From contig NZ_OZ244781.1 in the NCBI RefSeq assembly GCF_965219595.1, positions 3,410,001 through 3,474,000 of the forward strand: a stretch of 64,000 nt of DNA. Direction: 5' to 3'. The position numbers and the translations under genes were made by a program. The notes below the pieces were generated by a model. It saw only the letters and a list, made by a program, of their open reading frames with translations. It had not been told where the DNA came from and ran no database searches. Positions 1-7,989 of the stretch are shown here, piece after piece. This stretch comes from Poriferisodalis sp022821985. Its GTDB lineage: Bacteria; Actinomycetota; Acidimicrobiia; Acidimicrobiales; Poriferisodalaceae. How positions within the stretch are numbered: the stretch's first letter is position 1; each line of letters opens with the position of its first letter.

Positions 1-1
1 C

Positions 2-928
2 ACCCGTGCCATCGCCGACGAGTTGCTCGACGTGGTGGTCGAGCGGGGCGGCGGCGACTGGGTGGAGCTGGTGGCAGCGCCGCTGCCGATCCGGGTGATC
101 ATCGCGATCCTGGGCGTGCCTCCCGAAGATGCCGATTACATGGTGGAGCTGTCGAATCACCTGGTCGAAGGCACCACCGAGACGCAGTCGCTTCCGCCCG
201 ACGCCTACGGCAACACGACACCATTGCGCCTGCTCCCCTTCGGCAGCCCGGCAGCTTGGGGGCTGTACGAGTACGGGGCCAAGCTCGGCGACGAGCGGCT
301 GGCCCATCCCACCGACGACGTCGTGAGCCACCTGGTGCACGCCGAGGTCGGCGGCGACCGCCTGACGGCCACCGAGTTCCGGAACTTCTTCCAGGTGCTG
401 GTGTTCGGCGGCAACGAGACGACGCGCACCGCGATCACCCACGGGACGATGGCGTTCGCCGAGCACCCCGAGCAGTGGGAACGGCTCGCGGCAGACCGAG
501 AACTGCTGCCGAGCGCCGTCGAGGAGGTCATCCGCTGGGCTTCGCCGATCCTGCACATGCGCCGAACCGCAGCGGTCGACACCGAGCTGGCAGGCACCCA
601 GATCTCAGCGGGCGACAAGGTGGTGATGTGGTACCCGTCGGCCAACCGGGACGAGGCGGTGTTCGAGCGGCCCGACGAGTTCGACATCGGCCGGGCCGAC
701 AACGCCCAGATCGCATTCGGCGGCGGCGGGCCGCACTTCTGCCTCGGCGCCTACCTGGCCCGCATGGAACTGACCGTGCTGCTCGAAGCCATGCTGGACC
801 GCGGCATCCGACCGGCGAGCGTCGCCGACCTCGTGCGCATCCCGTCGAACTTCGTTCACGGCGTCGCCTCGGTGGAGGTGGCAGTCGACGTTGCTGTGGC
901 CGAGTCGTCGGCTGCTGTGCGAGCCTGA
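2..928 (+). CDS. Cytochrome P450, 5' end cut off by the window
   Basis: Haem-thiolate monooxygenase of the soluble bacterial P450 type. The reading frame is open from base 2, so the N-terminus lies outside the window; 308 residues are visible. In order they show the I-helix oxygen-activation motif GGNETTR (about visible residue 136), the K-helix ExxR as EEVIR (about 174), and the haem-binding loop FGGGGPHFCLG (about 239) with its cysteine ligand. It is followed after 4 bp by a second P450. Ferredoxin and reductase partners are not in the window. The substrate is unknown; hydroxylation of a lipid, steroid or terpenoid would fit the catabolic genes elsewhere in the window, but that is inference. 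Confidence 0.95.
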   Translation, partial: TRAIADELLDVVVERGGGDWVELVAAPLPIRVIIAILGVPPEDADYMVELSNHLVEGTTETQSLPPDAYGNTTPLRLLPFGSPAAWGLYEYGAKLGDERLAHPTDDVVSHLVHAEVGGDRLTATEFRNFFQVLVFGGNETTRTAITHGTMAFAEHPEQWERLAADRELLPSAVEEVIRWASPILHMRRTAAVDTELAGTQISAGDKVVMWYPSANRDEAVFERPDEFDIGRADNAQIAFGGGGPHFCLGAYLARMELTVLLEAMLDRGIRPASVADLVRIPSNFVHGVASVEVAVDVAVAESSAAVRA

Positions 929-932
929 GACA

Positions 933-2225
933 GTGAGCACCTGGGCCGAGCCCTACCTCGACGACTTCGGGCCCGACGACGCCAACATCTCCGACCACGA
1001 CGTGTGGACGCACGGTGTGCCTCATGCCACGTTCGCTCGCATGCGGCGCGAGGACCCCGTGGCCTGGGTCGACGAGGTGGACGGGCGCGGCTACTGGGCC
1101 GTCACCAAATACGACGATGCGTTCCGCATCAGCCGTGACACCCAGACCTTCACCTCCGCACAGGGCATCCGGCTCGAGGACATGGCGTCCGACGAGCTCG
1201 AAGCGCGCAAGACGATGATGGAGATGGACCCGCCCGAGCACACCCGCTACCGGCGCCTGGTGAGCCGCGGGTTCACGCCTCGGGTCGTGAACACCTATGA
1301 GGCCGCCATCCGTGGGTTGGCGTGCGAGGTGCTCGACCGCGCCCTGACCGAGGAGCGCTTCGACTTCGTCACCGAAGTTGCCACCGAGCTGCCCATGCGG
1401 ATGCTGGGCCGCATGCTGGGCACCAGCGACGCCGACGGCCACCAGCTCGTGGAGTGGGGCGACGCGCTGCTCGGCAACACCGACCCCGACTTCACCGACT
1501 ACCCCGTCGGCTTGGTGGACACCGACGAATTCCGCTTCATGCCGTTCCGCAGCCCGGCCACCGTGGAGATCTTCGAGTACGCGGCGGCCCAGGCGGCGCA
1601 GCGGCGCGAATGCTCGACCAGCGATGTGATCAGCCAGCTCCTGGCGCCTACCACCGACGGCACACCGCTGACCGATCTGGAGTTCAAGAACTTCTTCACG
1701 CTGCTCATTGCGGCGGGCAACGACACCACCCGCTACACGATGACCCACGGGCTGTGGGTGCTGATGGCCCACCCGCACCTGTTCGACACTTGGCGCGCAG
1801 CGGTGCTGGCGGGCGACGACGACCTGACTGCGAGCGCCGTGGAGGAGGTGCTGCGGGCCAGCTCGGTGACGACGCATTTCCGCCGCACTGCCACCTGCGA
1901 CACCGAGATCCGGGGCACCAAGGTGCGGGCCGGCGACAAGGTGGTGCTGTATTACGTCAGCGCCGATCACGACGATGACCGCTTCGCTCACCCGTTCCGG
2001 TTCGACCTGGCGCGCCCGAACAACGAGCACATGGCGTTCGGCCGCAACGGACCGCACCTGTGCCTGGGGGCGTGGCTGGCCCGCATGGAGATCAAGGTGG
2101 TGTTCGAAGAGCTCTTGCGTCGGGTGGTCCGCATCGCCCAGGACGGCCCGGTGGAGCGGCTGCGGTCCAACTTCATCTCCGGCATCAAGCACCTGCCCGT
2201 ACACGTGGTCGAGCTGGCTGCATGA
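933..2225 (+). CDS. Cytochrome P450
   Basis: Complete bacterial P450 of 430 residues. Visible motifs are the I-helix AAGNDTTR (about residue 260), the ExxR as EEVLR (about 304) and the haem loop FGRNGPHLCLG (about 368). The start is taken as the GTG at 933, four bases after the upstream P450 stop. An in-frame TTG at 891 would overlap the upstream gene and adds residues that do not look like a P450 N-terminus. The stop overlaps the start of the glutamine amidotransferase (ATGA), so the three genes probably form one transcript. The two P450s look like paralogues, sharing the TxxEFRNFF-like segment before the I-helix. Substrate not determinable from sequence. Confidence 0.95.
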   Translation: MSTWAEPYLDDFGPDDANISDHDVWTHGVPHATFARMRREDPVAWVDEVDGRGYWAVTKYDDAFRISRDTQTFTSAQGIRLEDMASDELEARKTMMEMDPPEHTRYRRLVSRGFTPRVVNTYEAAIRGLACEVLDRALTEERFDFVTEVATELPMRMLGRMLGTSDADGHQLVEWGDALLGNTDPDFTDYPVGLVDTDEFRFMPFRSPATVEIFEYAAAQAAQRRECSTSDVISQLLAPTTDGTPLTDLEFKNFFTLLIAAGNDTTRYTMTHGLWVLMAHPHLFDTWRAAVLAGDDDLTASAVEEVLRASSVTTHFRRTATCDTEIRGTKVRAGDKVVLYYVSADHDDDRFAHPFRFDLARPNNEHMAFGRNGPHLCLGAWLARMEIKVVFEELLRRVVRIAQDGPVERLRSNFISGIKHLPVHVVELAA

Positions 2226-2920
2226 GGGCGCTCGTCGTCACACACGAGGAGACGTCGCGGCCAGGTTTCGTCGGTGATCGCCTGGTGGAGCGCGGCGTGG
2301 AGCTGCACGTCCACGTGATGGTGCCCGACACCTCGCAGCCCGCCGATTTCCAGCCGCTTCCCGAAGATGACTTCGACGTGCTCGTAGTGACGGGTTCGTA
2401 CTTCTCGGTGTATGAGGATGCGATCAAACCGTGGATCGGCGCCGAGCTGGACTTGATCCGCAGTTCCCATGACCGCGGCACGCCGGTGCTGGGCATCTGC
2501 TTCGGCGGTCAGGCGCTGGCCGCGGCACTGGGCGGATCGGTGGACCGCTCCCCCGACACCGAGATCGGCTGGTACCGGATCTCACCTGCCGACGGCGTGG
2601 ACTTGCCCATATCGGCTGGGCCGTGGATGGAATGGCATCACGACCGTTTCCACCTGCCCGACGGGGCCGAGCTGCTCGCCAGCACCGAGATCTGCCCGCA
2701 GTTGTTCCGGATGGGCCGCAGCGTGGGCACGCAGTTCCACCCTGAGATCAGCGTGGAACTCGCCAGCGAATGGCTGCGCGAAGCCAGCGACGACTACCTG
2801 GCATCGGTAGGAATCGTCCGCGAGGTGATCCTTTCCGAAATCGCGCGCAACGAGGCGGCTAACCGACGCAATTGCTTCGATTTGGTGGATTGGTTCCTCG
2901 ACGACGTGGCGAAGTCGTAA
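2222..2920 (+). CDS. Class I glutamine amidotransferase-like protein
   Basis: A 232-residue stand-alone GATase-1 domain. The nucleophile elbow GICFGGQAL places the catalytic cysteine at residue 93, and QFHPE supplies His173 and Glu175, completing a Cys-His-Glu triad. The fold matches the GMP-synthase-like or YfeJ-type amidotransferases that release ammonia from glutamine or act as gamma-glutamyl hydrolases. Start is the ATG at 2222, overlapping the preceding P450 stop by four bases; a longer frame reaching into the P450 is out of register with it and is rejected. Its coupling to two P450 genes is unusual, and no synthetase partner for the ammonia is nearby, so the acceptor is unknown. Confidence 0.85.
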   Translation: MRALVVTHEETSRPGFVGDRLVERGVELHVHVMVPDTSQPADFQPLPEDDFDVLVVTGSYFSVYEDAIKPWIGAELDLIRSSHDRGTPVLGICFGGQALAAALGGSVDRSPDTEIGWYRISPADGVDLPISAGPWMEWHHDRFHLPDGAELLASTEICPQLFRMGRSVGTQFHPEISVELASEWLREASDDYLASVGIVREVILSEIARNEAANRRNCFDLVDWFLDDVAKS

Positions 2921-2958
2921 GCCCGCCGTCGCCGCCGGGCCCGTCAGCACTGGCGGGC
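2921..2958. terminator. Possible terminator hairpin between convergent genes
   Basis: Inverted repeat GCCCGCC (2921-2927) and GGCGGGC (2952-2958) lies in the 42-bp gap between the convergent amidotransferase and esterase genes. It has a 24-base GC-rich loop and no T-run, so the assignment is weak. Confidence 0.3.
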
Positions 2959-2962
2959 GGCG

Positions 2963-3847
2963 TCAGATTGCGAGGCGCTCGCCGAGGTATTCGGCCACCC
3001 GTGACACGCCCTGGTCGGCCTCGGGGAACAGACCGGCCATCGAGTGCCAGACGTGGATCATCTCGGGCCAGACCTCGAGCGTCACATCGACGCCGGAGGC
3101 GCGGGCCTTGTGTGCCAGCCGCTCGCTGTCGCTCAGCAGCACCTCGTCGTCGCCGCAGTGGATGAGCAGCGGCGGCAGGCCCGACAGGTCACCTTCGAGC
3201 GGTGACGCGTACGGATCGGTGGCGTCGCCGTCAGGGCCGAGGAAGACCCCGGCGATCCGAGTGAGATCGTCGGCGGTCACCATCGGGTCGCGGTCCGAGC
3301 GGGTGACGGCGCTCTCACCGGTGCCGGACATGTCGACCCACGGCGAGATGGGCACGGCTGCGGCCGGCAGCGGCAGCCCGAGGTCGCGCAGCTTCATGAG
3401 CGTTGACATGGTCAGCCCGCCGCCCGCGAAGTCGCCGGCGATGGCGATCTTGTCGGCGGAGTGGCCTCTGTCGAGCAGCCAGCGATACACCGCAACCGAA
3501 TCCTCCACCGGCGCTGGGTGGGGATACTCGGGCGCCAGGCGGTAGTCGACCGAAAGCACCGGGCAGCCCAGCTTGAGGGCCAAGTTGCCGGTGAGGTTCC
3601 GGTGCGAGCCGATGGACCCAGCGACATAGCCGCCGCCGTGCACGTACTGCACGATGGCGTCGCCGGTGGTCTCGTCGGGCGTCTGCATCTCGCACGGAAC
3701 GCCGTTGGCGTCCACCATCTCGCCGGTCACGCCAGCCGGCAGCGGCCGCGCGGTGAGCTCGATGCCCTTGCGCATCGCATCGATGTCGGCAGGCATGGCC
3801 TGCGATGCGATGATCTCGCGGATCCTGTAGAACGCTTCGCTCGCCAT
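2963..3847 (-). CDS. HSL-family alpha/beta hydrolase with nucleophile serine replaced by Phe
   Basis: A 294-residue protein of the hormone-sensitive-lipase (alpha/beta hydrolase fold-3) family. The oxyanion motif HGGG is at residues 70-73. The family's nucleophile motif GDSAGG reads GDFAGG here, with Phe140 (codon TTC) where serine is expected; TCC to TTC is one base change. The later acid region (GDDEVLLSD) and histidine region (MIHVWH) are retained. Start is the ATG at 3847 because a strong GGGGAGGG ribosome site precedes it; an upstream GTG/ATG extension is possible. The frame is otherwise intact, so this is either a catalytically dead or repurposed hydrolase, or a point error. It is divergent from the SDR gene. 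Confidence 0.85.
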   Translation of the reverse strand: MASEAFYRIREIIASQAMPADIDAMRKGIELTARPLPAGVTGEMVDANGVPCEMQTPDETTGDAIVQYVHGGGYVAGSIGSHRNLTGNLALKLGCPVLSVDYRLAPEYPHPAPVEDSVAVYRWLLDRGHSADKIAIAGDFAGGGLTMSTLMKLRDLGLPLPAAAVPISPWVDMSGTGESAVTRSDRDPMVTADDLTRIAGVFLGPDGDATDPYASPLEGDLSGLPPLLIHCGDDEVLLSDSERLAHKARASGVDVTLEVWPEMIHVWHSMAGLFPEADQGVSRVAEYLGERLAI

Positions 3848-4016
3848 CGAGCCCTCCCCTGATTCGGCCCGCATCGGGACGATCTGACCAGCCGCCACAA
3901 CGTAGCCACGTTGGCGAGACGAGGCCCGACGTAGTCAGGGGCGGCGTCGTAGTGTCGATGCGCCGCACCGGTGTGGAGAGCCGGCACTGCCGGAGTCCGA
4001 CGAGGAAGGGAATCGC

Positions 4017-4811
4017 ATGCTGCTCAAGGACAAAGTCGCCATCGTCACGGGAGGCGCATCGGGCATCGGCGAAGCCAGCGCGCACCGCTTCGCCGCCGAA
4101 GGTGCGTCGGTGCTGGTGGTAGACATCCGCCGTGAACGAGCCGAGGGCGTTGCCGAATCGATCATGGAAGCCGGCGGCGAAGCGCACGGTTTCGGCGCCG
4201 ACGTCGCCGAGCCCGACGACGTCGAGGCGATGGTGGCCGCGGCCGTGGACCGCTGGGGCGGCCTCGACGTGCTCTACAGCAACGCTGGCACCATCCGCCC
4301 CGGCACCGCGGTGGAGCTCGAGCCTCGTGATTGGGACCTCGTCATGAACGTCAATGTGCGGTCGGTGTACTTGGGCGCCAAGTACGCGGTGCCGGCGATG
4401 GAGGCTCGCGGCGGCGGCTCAATCATCAACACGGCCTCGATCAGCGGCTTGCACGGCGACGGCGGCTCGGTGGTGTACGCCGCATCCAAAGCGGCCGTCA
4501 TCAACCTGACGCGAGCACTGTCCACCGACCACGCCCCCGACGGCGTACGCGTCAACGCCATCTGCCCCGGCACCATCCAGACGCCGCCTGTGCAACGCAT
4601 GATGCAGGAGCCGGCCGCGCTCGAACGCAACCTGGCAGCGCACGCCTTGCGCCGTCTCGGCCATCCCGATGAGATCGCCAGCGTGGCCGCCTGGCTGGCC
4701 AGCGACGAGTCGTCGTTCGTCACCGGCGAAGCCATCGTGGTCGACGGCGGCCTGCGAGCCCAGTCCCCCCTCGGCCGCCTAGCCGACCCCCGCCCCTCCC
4801 ACCTCCGCTAG
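4017..4811 (+). CDS. SDR-family NAD(P)-dependent oxidoreductase
   Basis: Classical short-chain dehydrogenase of 264 residues. It shows the cofactor motif VTGGASGIGEA (TGxxxGxG) near the N-terminus, NAG at about residue 90, a catalytic serine in the TASISG region, and the YxxxK motif YAASK near residue 155. Start is the ATG at 4017 with a GAGGAAGGG ribosome site. Asp in VVDIRRE after strand beta2 suggests NAD(H) preference, by family knowledge. It stands alone, divergent from the esterase-like gene and upstream of the accessory region. Substrate unknown; oxidation of a secondary alcohol is the generic expectation. Confidence 0.92.
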   Translation: MLLKDKVAIVTGGASGIGEASAHRFAAEGASVLVVDIRRERAEGVAESIMEAGGEAHGFGADVAEPDDVEAMVAAAVDRWGGLDVLYSNAGTIRPGTAVELEPRDWDLVMNVNVRSVYLGAKYAVPAMEARGGGSIINTASISGLHGDGGSVVYAASKAAVINLTRALSTDHAPDGVRVNAICPGTIQTPPVQRMMQEPAALERNLAAHALRRLGHPDEIASVAAWLASDESSFVTGEAIVVDGGLRAQSPLGRLADPRPSHLR

Positions 4812-5159
4812 TCGATCACCGCTGCTCCGGCGCCTCGCGCCTCAGACCACCGACATACCCCAAGGAACGCGGCAGAGGCGCGTTCTGTTCCAGAAAAGGC
4901 GGTACCTCGGACGCAGGCCAAGTAGGCATCAGCGACACCGGAGAGTTCCTTTGGTCTGTAGAACCCGAAGCACAGTTCACCTCCACGGTGACCGCTGTGA
5001 TCCTCACCGCCGACACCTAGCGGGCGTTGTCGCATAGACAAGATCCCCCCATGCCGGGCCCGTCCCCGCGGGCAATGTCCGTACTTGCGCGCCGAACGGT
5101 GCCAGATTGCTTGTCTCGGTAGGTTCGGAAACCGTCCAACACCGGAGGGGGCGAACAAA
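4812..5159. other. 348-bp intergenic region, nothing convincing
   Basis: No supported gene. Short minus-strand frames exist (for example 4816-5016, 66 codons), but they lack recognisable motifs and have no good ribosome site. No tRNA-like cloverleaf was seen. It marks the boundary between the SDR gene and the accessory island and holds the promoter of the EVE-like gene. Confidence 0.5.
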
Positions 5160-5618
5160 GTGTCAGGCGAAGACGAACTCGGTCCGACCTACCTGCTGAC
5201 CTGGAACCCCGACGACTGGGAAATGGACGCAGAGGACTACGACGCTCGTGTGCTCGTAGCGCACACGACGCTCGGATTCATCAACTGCTGGTCGCTCGGA
5301 ACCAACTACCGTCAACTCCAAGCTGATGATGCGGTCCTGTTGTATCGGCACGGTGAATCCGCTGGAATCATCGCCGCTGGCTTCGCTGTCAGCGATCCGT
5401 ATCCGGGGGACGCAGACGGCAACGAGATCGACGAATCGTCAGCTACCCGCTATTGGGTCCAAGTTCTTTGGAATCTCTGGAAGCCTCTCGACAAGAGTTT
5501 GCCGATCGACGAACTGATCAAACTCGCTCCGTCGACGTTCGGGTCGCCGATCCGCGCTTCGGGGCGGCGTGTGCATGATGCCGAGGCTGACACCCTGTGG
5601 AGCGCCTTCTGCGCCTGA
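5160..5618 (+). CDS. EVE/PUA-like domain protein
   Basis: A 152-residue single-domain protein resembling the EVE/PUA-like module that often precedes HNH or McrB-type nucleases. It opens with YLLTWNPDDW, continues with a WSLGTNYR segment and the strand AVLLYRHGESAGIIAAGF, and ends with a helix that closes the barrel. EVE domains bind modified bases in DNA or RNA, by family knowledge. Here the domain stands alone with no fused nuclease. Start is the GTG at 5160, nine bases after a GGAGGGG ribosome site (5143-5149). It lies 175 bp upstream of the decapeptide-repeat gene and near two nuclease-like genes, so a role in sensing modified nucleic acid is plausible but unproven. Confidence 0.7.
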   Translation: MSGEDELGPTYLLTWNPDDWEMDAEDYDARVLVAHTTLGFINCWSLGTNYRQLQADDAVLLYRHGESAGIIAAGFAVSDPYPGDADGNEIDESSATRYWVQVLWNLWKPLDKSLPIDELIKLAPSTFGSPIRASGRRVHDAEADTLWSAFCA

Positions 5619-5793
5619 GTCACCCGTACAGCGGTGACGAGGTGGCGCGAGCGGTTCGCTGAACCCAGTCCGGACGGCCTCGCTCGCCGCCACAGCCGAC
5701 ATGTCATTATCCTTCATAACCCACTTCTCGGGCCACCCAATTCAGGCCTGACGCATGGCTGCCTGAACAGAGTCCGAACCAGGAGAATCCAAG

Positions 5794-6999
5794 GTGGAAT
5801 CGACGGAGATCGAGTTCGCACCGAGCGATTCCGGACCCGGCTACGAACCGATCGGAGAACTGCCGGACGGTGTCACCTGGAGTGTTGAGACTCTGACACT
5901 CTCGATGAGTACGGCGGAGCACGGCACACTAATCGTCGGGTCGGAGTTCTTGATTCATGTCCTGCGCGCGGGTTCTGGGTTCGGCGGCGCCGCCCGCTAC
6001 GGCAGCGGAGACGGAGATGCGGTTCGCATAGGCGACGGGAACGGAGACGCTGTCCGTCATGGCACCGGCAAAGGCAATGCCATTCGCGAAGACGGCGGCG
6101 GAAATGCAATCCGCAGCGGCGAAGGAGAGGGAGATGCCAGACGGGCCGGCTACGGAGACGGAGACGCCGCACGCGATGGCAATGGTTCGGGGGATGCCCT
6201 TCGCCTCGGAGATGGCGATGGAGACGCCACTCGATCTGGGGATGGTCCGGGTCGTGCGATTCGCGAGGGCGACGGACTCGGGGATGCCGTGCGTGATGGC
6301 CCGGGCGATGGCGCAGCGGCCCGCGAAGGCAACGGAACCGGTGACGCAGTCCGTCTCGGCAACGGCAATGGCTACGCAGCGCGAGACGGTAACGGGGATG
6401 GAGATGCCCGACGTGACGGTGACGGAGAAGGGTCAGCCATGCGCGACGGCAACGGTGACGGACACGCATGGCGCCTCGGGGGCGGCGAAGGAAACGCTGT
6501 ACGCGACGGCGGCGGGAATGGAAGCGCATACCGCAGTGATGACGGAGTCGGATACGCATGGCGAGACGGCGCCGGAAATGGACATGCGTATCGCTATGGC
6601 AACGGGCCCGGCTACGCAGCTCGAGATGGCAGCGGAGAGGGGCACGCAACGCGCACCGGTGACGGCCGTGGGGATGCTTGGCGCGACGGCGAGGGAAATG
6701 GACATGCGATTCGTGACGGCGCAGGGCAAGGCGATGCCTGGCGCGATGGCAGCGGAGACGGGCACGCATTTCGCTACTCCGGCCAAGACGGTGACGCATG
6801 GAGGAGTGGCAGTGGTGACGGCCACGCCGTTCGCATCGGCGGAGTTAGCGGCGATGCGGTCAGAGACGGTGAGGGAGTAGGCCACTCATGGCGCGGCGAC
6901 GATCAGGACGGCATGTCACCGCTCTCTATTGGCGGATTCGGAAGGCTGCTGCGAAAGGGCCACAAGGCGTCTCGGGTGACTCCTCACGACGAGGAGTGA
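5794..6999 (+). CDS. Glycine-rich decapeptide-repeat protein, function unknown
   Basis: A 401-residue protein with a 59-residue N-terminal region, 31 consecutive ten-residue repeats (residues 60-368, one of them nine long) and a 33-residue basic/acidic tail. The consensus is G-x-G-x-G-[DNH]-A-x-R-x. The strict two-residue alternation of small residues suggests a beta-solenoid or beta-roll. Position 8 is mostly aliphatic in the first half and becomes Trp, Tyr or Phe in many repeats after residue 219; position 6 shifts from Asp towards His and Tyr. No signal peptide or membrane segment is evident. Start is the GTG at 5794 after an AGGAG site. I do not recognise a named family; ligand binding or a surface/virion-like filament are guesses. 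Confidence 0.8.
   Translation: MESTEIEFAPSDSGPGYEPIGELPDGVTWSVETLTLSMSTAEHGTLIVGSEFLIHVLRAGSGFGGAARYGSGDGDAVRIGDGNGDAVRHGTGKGNAIREDGGGNAIRSGEGEGDARRAGYGDGDAARDGNGSGDALRLGDGDGDATRSGDGPGRAIREGDGLGDAVRDGPGDGAAAREGNGTGDAVRLGNGNGYAARDGNGDGDARRDGDGEGSAMRDGNGDGHAWRLGGGEGNAVRDGGGNGSAYRSDDGVGYAWRDGAGNGHAYRYGNGPGYAARDGSGEGHATRTGDGRGDAWRDGEGNGHAIRDGAGQGDAWRDGSGDGHAFRYSGQDGDAWRSGSGDGHAVRIGGVSGDAVRDGEGVGHSWRGDDQDGMSPLSIGGFGRLLRKGHKASRVTPHDEE
5971..6897 (+). repeat. 31 tandem 30-bp coding repeats
   Basis: This DNA encodes the decapeptide array and has a 30-bp period. Units are diverged at the nucleotide level, with conserved GGC/GGA-rich first halves and a GCN-NNN-CGN second half. Conservation is at the protein level, which argues for selection on the peptide rather than recent slippage. 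Confidence 0.9.
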
Positions 7000-7260
7000 C
7001 CAGCGGATACTGAGGGAGCCTGAAGCTCAGCCAATGCCGCACGTGCCTCAGTGACCGCTTCGTACTTCTCGCGAGTGGCATCAGGACGAACTCTGGGCTT
7101 CGTGGAAGCCATGAGATCCTTGAGGATGCTGAGCGAAGCCCCGAGTTCGTAGGCTCCCCGCCGGGTTGTGCGGTCCTACGGCGTTGACCGCCCTGCGATA
7201 CGTGCGCCAGTTCGAAACATGAACCACGCCGGGGCTGTCCGCTAGGAGCGCCCGGAGCCA
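6984..7260 (-). pseudogene. Possible frameshifted gene remnant
   Basis: Two minus-strand pieces read like protein in different frames. The upstream piece (about 7260-7170) contains WLRALLADSPGVVHVSNW then RTYRRAV. The downstream piece (about 7165-6984) contains RRGAYELGASLSILKDLM and ends with an alanine/glutamate-rich helix at a stop at 6984. A TAG separates the second frame from its upstream sequence, and a shift near 7165 would join them into one roughly 90-residue product. An ATG at 7112 could start a 42-residue peptide. It overlaps the last 16 bases of the repeat-protein gene on the other strand. No family was recognised. It could be a decayed accessory gene or chance. Confidence 0.28.
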
Positions 7261-7323
7261 GCGCCCTCCGCAGTGGCATAACAGCGGCCGTTTAGGCTGA
7301 TGGTTGGATTGGCCGGAGGAGAT

Positions 7324-7989
7324 GTGGCGGCGAAGAAGCATGGCGAGAGCGAAATCGCAGCAGGTTTAGCGATCGGCGCGGGCATCTACTCGTTTCCCCA
7401 GGTGGCGCAGATTGTGGAGCGAGACCGCGACGTTTCGCGTGCCCAGATCCGTCGTTGGATGACCGTCGTCAGGCCACCCACGCACGTCAAGGACGCCACA
7501 GCGACGATTGGATTTCTCGATCTGATCGGCTTGGAGATGGTTTGCCGTTTCCGCGACCGTGGCGCCTCACTGCAAAAGGTCCGTCGGGTGCTCGATGGCA
7601 TGCGCGAGTGGTTTCCCGACATCCAACACCCGCTGGCTCACGAGTCCTTCTACACCGACGGACACAACGTCTGGATTGAGTTCCAAGGGCATGCGGAGGA
7701 GATCGTCGGGAACCGCAAGGGACAACGGGCCATCACCTCAGCCATCAAGACGTTCGCCGAGGAGATCCAGTTCATTGACGGTCGCGCGGCGTCGTGGGAT
7801 GTCGCCCAATGGATCGAGATCAACCCTCGCATCTGCTTCGGAGCCCCGGTGGTGGCGGGCACCAGGATCCCGGTCAAGTCCATCGTCGCCAGCCTCAAGG
7901 AAGATCCCCCCGAGGAAGTCGCACGGGGCTTCAACCTCAGCGTGACCCGAGTAAAGGCCTGTGCGGAGTTCGCACGACTCACTGCGTGA
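7324..7989 (+). CDS. DUF433-domain antitoxin with N-terminal helix-turn-helix
   Basis: A 221-residue protein. The C-terminal part (about residues 170-220) is a DUF433 domain with INPRICFGAPVVAGTRIPV and an EEVARGFNLS helix typical of VapB45-like antitoxins. The N-terminal part has a winged-helix-like segment (YSFPQVAQIVE then VSRAQIRRW) consistent with operator binding. Start is the GTG at 7324 directly after a GGAGGA site; an ATG at 7300 is in frame but lacks such a site. Its end overlaps the following PIN-like toxin gene by 29 bp, the usual translational coupling of antitoxin and toxin. The pair is likely autoregulated, by analogy with the family. Confidence 0.85.
   Translation: MAAKKHGESEIAAGLAIGAGIYSFPQVAQIVERDRDVSRAQIRRWMTVVRPPTHVKDATATIGFLDLIGLEMVCRFRDRGASLQKVRRVLDGMREWFPDIQHPLAHESFYTDGHNVWIEFQGHAEEIVGNRKGQRAITSAIKTFAEEIQFIDGRAASWDVAQWIEINPRICFGAPVVAGTRIPVKSIVASLKEDPPEEVARGFNLSVTRVKACAEFARLTA

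Noticed and set aside
528..2204. A 558-codon open frame on the minus strand opposite the two P450s
   Set aside because: It lies antisense to two clearly coding P450 genes and shows the His/Arg/Gly-rich composition typical of the shadow frame in high-GC DNA; no motif.
4816..5016. A 66-codon minus-strand frame in the 4812-5159 gap
   Set aside because: No ribosome site, no recognisable motif and no support from neighbours; left as intergenic.
5873..6799. Antisense and alternative-frame open frames across the decapeptide repeat region
   Set aside because: Their lengths come from the 30-bp repeat period keeping stops out; only the plus-strand frame has a start signal, unique flanks and a conserved peptide pattern.
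5971..6897. Regular 30-bp spaced repeats that could suggest a CRISPR array
   Set aside because: There is no repeat-spacer alternation, units are contiguous and coding, and no cas gene is present.
7081..7341. An 86-codon minus-strand frame overlapping the DUF433 start
   Set aside because: Only its middle looks protein-like and it runs into the promoter of the antitoxin; treated as part of a possible frameshifted remnant instead.
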